37,318 nucleotides of DNA from Deltaproteobacteria bacterium. Lineage in GTDB: Bacteria > SAR324 > XYD2-FULL-50-16. The stretch spans positions 1 to 37,318 of the forward strand of contig JABHWU010000058.1 in assembly GCA_018657625.1 (NCBI GenBank), written 5' to 3'. A program made the position numbers and the translations under genes. Below the pieces are notes generated by a model. The model was not told the origin of the DNA, made no database searches, and worked only from the letters and a program-made list of their open reading frames with translations. This document shows, piece after piece, positions 32,687-37,318 of this stretch; position 1 is the first letter of the stretch, and each line of letters begins with the position of its first letter.

Positions 32687-34303
32687 TTATTTGTTTTTCT
32701 TAAAAAATCTTGAAAAATCATACGGATAATCCATAATTTTTGGTTCGGAAACAAAGTTATGAAGTGGTGGTGGTGACGGAACCTGCCATTCCAAGGTAAC
32801 ACCCCCCCATGGATTTGAATCTGTAACAGCACCTTTTTTAATGCCTATCAGCAGATTAATAAGCATCATGAACATTCCGATAACCATAATAACCGCGCCA
32901 TAGCCAGCTAAATAATTGCCTTGTTCAAATTGAGGCAGATAATCGTGATATCTTCTAGGCATTCCCTGTAATCCGATGATAAACATTGGGACATAGTGGA
33001 ACATAAAGCCAACAGTAATCAATACTCCGGACAGATAGGCTGTTTTAAAGTTATACATCCGTCCAAAAAGTTTCGGCCACCAGTAGTGTAAACCGGCAAA
33101 AAACGCAAACCCGGTTCCACCAAACATGGTAAAATGGAAATGTGCTACAACGAAAGCCGTATCATGAACATGAATATCAGGACCAGCAGCACCTAAAACC
33201 AGTCCTGTTAGCCCGCCCACAGAAAACAGATAAATAAAACACAGGGCGTAAAATAGTGGCGGTGACATCTGAATGGACCCTTTATAAAGCGTGGAAATCC
33301 AGCTGAATACTTTTATGGCACTTGGAATCGCGACGATAAAAGTTAACAATGAAAAAACAAAGACAGCGGTATCACTCATACCACTGGTATACATATGATG
33401 AGCCCATACCAGGGAACCTGCGACAGCAATCATTAAACTTGAGAATACAATGGCTTTATATCCAAAAATCGATTTTCGGGCAAAAGTTGGGATAATTTCT
33501 GAAATAATTCCCATACCGGGCAAAATCATAATATACACGGCTGGATGCGAATACATCCAAAATAGATGTTGGTACAAAATTGGATCACCACCACGATCCG
33601 GGTCAAATAATCCGATATTAAACCACCTTTCAAACATCACCAGTAATAAAGTTATGGCAATAATAGGTGTCGCCAGTAATTGCACCCAACCGGTTGCATA
33701 TAAGGACCAGGTAAATAATGGAATTCTCATCCACTTCATCTGGCTGGCTTTCAGTCGATGGATGGTTGTAATAAAATTAATAGCCGTCAACATCGATGAA
33801 AAACCTAAAATAAAAGCCGCAGCAATTGTTAATGAAACATTTGTATTCGTGGAAACACTGAAAGGGACATAAAATGTCCATCCGGTATCAGGAGGACCAT
33901 CACCGAACAATGAAATAATAGCCAACAGCCCACCCAGCATATATAAATACCAGGATAATAAATTTATTTTTGGGAAAAACACATCATCGGCCCCGACTTG
34001 AATGGGAAGAATAAAATTTCCAAAAATTGCTGGTATGGCTGGAATAATAAACAAAAAAATCATTATTACCCCATGCAATGTAAACAGTGCATTATACTGT
34101 TCAGGAGAAAATATGGTCTCTCCAATAAACATCAATTCCAGCCTGATCAGTAAACCAATAATAATGGCTAAAGCAAACCACCCCAGAATTGAAAACAGAT
34201 AGAGTATCCCAATTCTTTTATGGTCTGTTGTGATCAGCCAGCTTAAAATACCCGAATATTTGGGTGGTGCCGGTGTTTCAAAAAAAGATTTTACATCTGT
34301 CAT
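32687..34303 (-). CDS. coxA: cytochrome c oxidase subunit I, A2 type
   Basis: The catalytic subunit (538 residues, twelve membrane segments) reduces oxygen at a heme-CuB center. Ligand histidines are visible in TLHGVIMIF, YSHPAVY, WAHHMYTSGM and VAHFHFTMFG. Helix VI reads YSHPAVYIMILPG: the A1-type Glu is replaced by Ala and the Tyr-Ser pair of A2 enzymes is present. The D-channel Asp (VGADDVFFP) and K-channel Lys (IKVFSW) are kept, so proton pumping is likely. The ATG at 34303 has GGA 7 bases upstream; an ATG at 34315 overlapping the SCO1 stop is an alternative. Confidence 0.95.
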   Translation of the reverse strand: MTDVKSFFETPAPPKYSGILSWLITTDHKRIGILYLFSILGWFALAIIIGLLIRLELMFIGETIFSPEQYNALFTLHGVIMIFLFIIPAIPAIFGNFILPIQVGADDVFFPKINLLSWYLYMLGGLLAIISLFGDGPPDTGWTFYVPFSVSTNTNVSLTIAAAFILGFSSMLTAINFITTIHRLKASQMKWMRIPLFTWSLYATGWVQLLATPIIAITLLLVMFERWFNIGLFDPDRGGDPILYQHLFWMYSHPAVYIMILPGMGIISEIIPTFARKSIFGYKAIVFSSLMIAVAGSLVWAHHMYTSGMSDTAVFVFSLLTFIVAIPSAIKVFSWISTLYKGSIQMSPPLFYALCFIYLFSVGGLTGLVLGAAGPDIHVHDTAFVVAHFHFTMFGGTGFAFFAGLHYWWPKLFGRMYNFKTAYLSGVLITVGFMFHYVPMFIIGLQGMPRRYHDYLPQFEQGNYLAGYGAVIMVIGMFMMLINLLIGIKKGAVTDSNPWGGVTLEWQVPSPPPLHNFVSEPKIMDYPYDFSRFFKKNK

Positions 34304-34314
34304 AATGGATTCCA

Positions 34315-35154
34315 TTAATATTTGTTTCTTTTCCCACCTTGAGTTCCTTTTTTCAAAAAAAGCCAATAGAACAAAATTAGTACAATTACAGTAACGATTC
34401 CAATGGTCTGAAAGACTTTAAAAACATATCGTTTTTTTAGAGGGTCATAATCAAAACAGTATGAGAAAGCCTTTTTGATAGTGATTCCCAATATTCCCTG
34501 TCTGGCTTCGGCCAGAGACATACTAACATCAAAAGCCTGGAAATTAGGACCATGCAGATAACGGGTAATTTGTCCATCCCCGGAAACCGTCACCAGGACG
34601 TTGGGATGGATAAAATTATGTTTTTCGGTTTTTTTAAATCGATACCCAAGAGAATTGGTGACAGCCTTAATATTTTTTTGGTCACCTGTTAAAAACAGCC
34701 AGTTTTCCCGGGGAAAATCTTTCTGAGCTAATTTAATATATCCGTTCTTCATATTTACTGCTGCTTCAATCGTGTCTTCATCATCAAAACTAATACTCAG
34801 AACTTTATAGTCTTTCCCCGGAATATCATCCATCTGCTTCAGGGCTGAGGCTAAAAAAGCCATTTGAAGCCCACAGGCCTGTGAACAATGAAAAAAAATC
34901 ATTAAAATCAAAGTTGGACGATCGATATAGTCACCCAGGATAACTTTCTGCCCTTTGGAGTCGAAAAAAGTGGCTTTCATGTCAACATAATCCCCCAGTT
35001 TTTCTGTTAGCCCGACACCGTCTTCAGTTTGATCAGATAATTCAATATCCTTAAAGTTTTTCTGGGTATCACTGCCATAGCTAACCATAGCACAACTTAT
35101 CAAACAGATAATGATCAAACTTAAAAACTTGTTTTGAAATTGCATTTCTGGCAC
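34315..35154 (-). CDS. SCO1/SenC-family copper chaperone
   Basis: The 279-residue protein delivers copper to the CuA site of subunit II. It has an N-terminal signal (FLSLIIICLISCAMVSYG), a thioredoxin-like domain with the copper motif CSQAC (FFHCSQACGLQ) and the partner His in FIHPNVLVTVSG, then a C-terminal membrane anchor (GIVTVIVLILFYWLFLKK). The extra C-terminal helix is seen in a subset of bacterial SCO proteins. The start is GTG at 35154, or the ATG three codons later. It lies directly upstream of coxA. Confidence 0.9.
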   Translation of the reverse strand: MPEMQFQNKFLSLIIICLISCAMVSYGSDTQKNFKDIELSDQTEDGVGLTEKLGDYVDMKATFFDSKGQKVILGDYIDRPTLILMIFFHCSQACGLQMAFLASALKQMDDIPGKDYKVLSISFDDEDTIEAAVNMKNGYIKLAQKDFPRENWLFLTGDQKNIKAVTNSLGYRFKKTEKHNFIHPNVLVTVSGDGQITRYLHGPNFQAFDVSMSLAEARQGILGITIKKAFSYCFDYDPLKKRYVFKVFQTIGIVTVIVLILFYWLFLKKGTQGGKRNKY

Positions 35155-35163
35155 AAATGGGAG

Positions 35164-35685
35164 TTATTGATATTTTCCAGTGCTCAAATTGACGCTAATT
35201 GTCTTTACAAATTTATGCCCTAATCTAAAACTATCTGAGTTTCCATAAGCAAAGATCATTGTAATGTCTTTATTGACATCAATTGATGTATCTTTGGAAT
35301 CACCTGAATTTAAAGGAATGGTAAACTTCAACTCTGTGACACCCGCGATTTCAGACCCGGAAATATTTGTAACATTCTTTTTACCACCTAATTTCTTATC
35401 ACTTTTATGTTTATCACGTGCTGAACCATAATCATCACGAATAGTCACTTTGGAACCTTTGACTTTACCAATCAAAATGTTGGCCCCTTTCATCATTTTT
35501 TTAGGATTAAATCCGACGCCAACCCAACCTTTTGTTTTGGCTTTAAGAAAAATATTCAGGTTGGAACCATCCACCTTCCATTCAAATTGCAGCTTCCCCA
35601 TATCAATTGCAAAATCATAGTCACCAGCATAAAGTATAAATGGTGCCAGAACGCTTAACAATACCATCAACAAACGTTTTTTCAT
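35164..35685 (-). CDS. exported DOMON-domain protein
   Basis: The 173-residue protein has a signal peptide (MVLLSVLAPFILYA) and one DOMON domain: FEWKVDGSNLNIFLKAKTKG, WVGVGFNPKKMMKGANILIG, then VTELKFTIPLNSGDS and DITMIFAYGNSDSFRLGHKF. DOMON domains bind heme b or sugars. The Met in KKMMKGA and the His near SFRLGHKF are plausible axial heme ligands by family analogy. AGGAG lies 6 bases upstream of the ATG. Its place in the oxidase operon favours a periplasmic redox role (inference). Confidence 0.85.
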   Translation of the reverse strand: MKKRLLMVLLSVLAPFILYAGDYDFAIDMGKLQFEWKVDGSNLNIFLKAKTKGWVGVGFNPKKMMKGANILIGKVKGSKVTIRDDYGSARDKHKSDKKLGGKKNVTNISGSEIAGVTELKFTIPLNSGDSKDTSIDVNKDITMIFAYGNSDSFRLGHKFVKTISVNLSTGKYQ

Positions 35686-35715
35686 TTTTTCTCCTGAATA
35701 TCCCTGTTAAATTAT

Positions 35716-36144
35716 TTAAGAATTATAAACCAACTCTCCACCCATAAATCCGAGACCGATAGCAACCAGTAAACACAGCCCGTTAACAATCAACAATGGA
35801 ATTGGTTTTTTCTCACCTTCTTTACCAAAATTGATAGCAATCAACAACAGAAAAAAAAGTACCAATGCTAAAATCATTTTTGCTTTAATTTGAAATGACC
35901 AGGCTCCACCATACATATATTGCCAGTCCAGATAACCAAAAAAGACAGTAAAGGGCGTGCCAATAGCTGCTAAAATGGAAGCATGATAGGAAGTTTTATA
36001 CAGCGCCGGCTGTTTTAGGAAAAAAGCCACCGAAGTAAAGAAAACAGCCCCCATTACCATACCCATTGGAATGTGCGTAATTGCCGGATGCAAGGGGTGA
36101 TGAAAGCCAACACTTTGCAAAATACTAAAAATGAATTCAGCCAT
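35716..36144 (-). CDS. DUF2231-type four-helix membrane protein
   Basis: The 142-residue protein has four membrane segments and the conserved HPLHPAITHIPMGMVMG opening typical of DUF2231, with histidines suited to heme or metal binding. Later segments are SILAAIGTPFTVFFGYLDW, MILALVLFFLLLIAI and NGLCLLVAIGLGFMGGELVY. AGAGGT lies 4 bases before the ATG. It is the first gene of the cox operon on this strand and may be an electron-transfer partner of the DOMON protein. The function is unproven. Confidence 0.8.
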   Translation of the reverse strand: MAEFIFSILQSVGFHHPLHPAITHIPMGMVMGAVFFTSVAFFLKQPALYKTSYHASILAAIGTPFTVFFGYLDWQYMYGGAWSFQIKAKMILALVLFFLLLIAINFGKEGEKKPIPLLIVNGLCLLVAIGLGFMGGELVYNS

Positions 36145-36317
36145 GATACCTCTTTTTGATAAAAGTTAAATATAACATTTTTATCTTGATTAATTTTTCA
36201 ATATATTACTCTATAAAATAGGATATTAAAAGTCCTTTTTTAATTTTTTAAATAATCCTTTTTTAGTAATATTTAAATGTACAAATTATTTTCTAATTTC
36301 ACGGAAACCTGAGATAA

Positions 36318-36378
36318 AGAACGAAGGGATACTTTTCGCAGACACTTCGACGACGCTCAGTATCCGAATGTGTTCAAT
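36318..36378. repeat. dispersed intergenic repeat, copy B
   Basis: This unit is the inverted counterpart of 24069-24129, with the same central palindrome (ACACTTCGACGACGCTCAGT). It lies in the gap between the cox operon and the isocitrate dehydrogenase gene. The rest of the 36145-36477 gap is AT-rich and should contain the cox promoter near 36150-36300, which I cannot place precisely. Confidence 0.65.
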
Positions 36379-36436
36379 TCAAATGCAAATGGCTGTAGAG
36401 TTAGCCAGGGGAGGGATAAGCTTATAGCATTGGGCT

Positions 36437-36454
36437 CCCGGCGTTAAAGCCGGG
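36437..36454. terminator. hairpin downstream of the isocitrate dehydrogenase gene
   Basis: CCCGGC pairs perfectly with GCCGGG around a GTTAAA loop, about 24 bases after the stop codon. No T-run follows on either strand, so it may be a transcript-end stabiliser or part of a repeat rather than a strict intrinsic terminator. Confidence 0.4.
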
Positions 36455-36477
36455 ATAATTCGGAGAGAGAACTTAAA

Positions 36478-37318
<841 letters not shown>

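Noticed and set aside
34303..34366. Upstream extension of coxA (MAFFEKRNSRWEKK...)
   Set aside because: It overlaps the end of the SCO1 gene and has no ribosome binding site; subunit I family starts fit 34303 or 34315.

Overview
The window is AT-rich DNA from a Gram-negative bacterium. Supporting evidence is the lipoproteins with lipoboxes, a predicted outer-membrane beta-barrel, an exported cobaltochelatase of the type known from Desulfovibrio, a YbiI/DksA-type zinc-finger protein, a monomeric isocitrate dehydrogenase and a proteobacterial-style cox operon. The gene mix would fit a deltaproteobacterial/Desulfobacterota- or SAR324-like lineage, but no rRNA or marker gene is present and this placement is inference. 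I saw no tRNA, rRNA, CRISPR array or intact insertion sequence.

Layout. 1-3600 (minus): a class III aminotransferase running off the left edge and translationally coupled to an M3 peptidase, then a small hypothetical protein and a YbiI-like zinc-finger protein. 3600-5500 (plus): a cobalamin island made of a clear B12 riboswitch, a 19-codon ORF with a strong ribosome binding site, a Cys-rich CWC protein, a second riboswitch-like element overlapping the end of that gene, and a signal-peptide-bearing CbiK. 5500-11100 (minus): a PKD/PQQ-propeller lipoprotein and a large membrane-anchored PAS-LuxR-TPR regulator with three tandem octamers upstream. 11100-13700 (minus): a hexokinase / arginase-family / YedF-like operon. 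13850-14470: the decayed remains of a two-component system plus a palindromic element. 14700-18960 (minus): an operon of a TIGR03032 protein, a chimeric Ig/FN3-like surface protein and an S8 peptidase, preceded by a small ORF interrupted by an in-frame TGA. 19100-27750: mostly single genes (MBL-fold hydrolase, ProC with a possible proline-containing leader peptide, Nudix, tyrosine-phosphatase-like protein, outer-membrane protein, a short FtsK, an HTH protein, DUF3750, rhodanese lipoprotein). 27900-30070 (minus): a redox operon of a diheme cytochrome c apparently frameshifted from its signal peptide, an AhpD-like protein and a polyferredoxin. 30200-36150 (minus): a complete A2-type cytochrome c oxidase operon (DUF2231, DOMON, SCO1, CoxA, CoxC, CoxIV, CoxB, CtaB). 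The right edge holds the C-terminal part of monomeric NADP-isocitrate dehydrogenase.

How they work together. The cox operon encodes the core oxidase subunits, a copper chaperone and the heme O synthase, so the cell can respire oxygen; heme A synthase is not in the window. CbiK inserts cobalt into sirohydrochlorin (anaerobic B12 route) and is logically controlled by the riboswitches. The points most worth a second look are the double riboswitch arrangement around the CWC gene, the gene breaks at 18706-18963 and 29992-30069, the chimeric FN3 protein, and the membrane-bound LuxR-TPR regulator.
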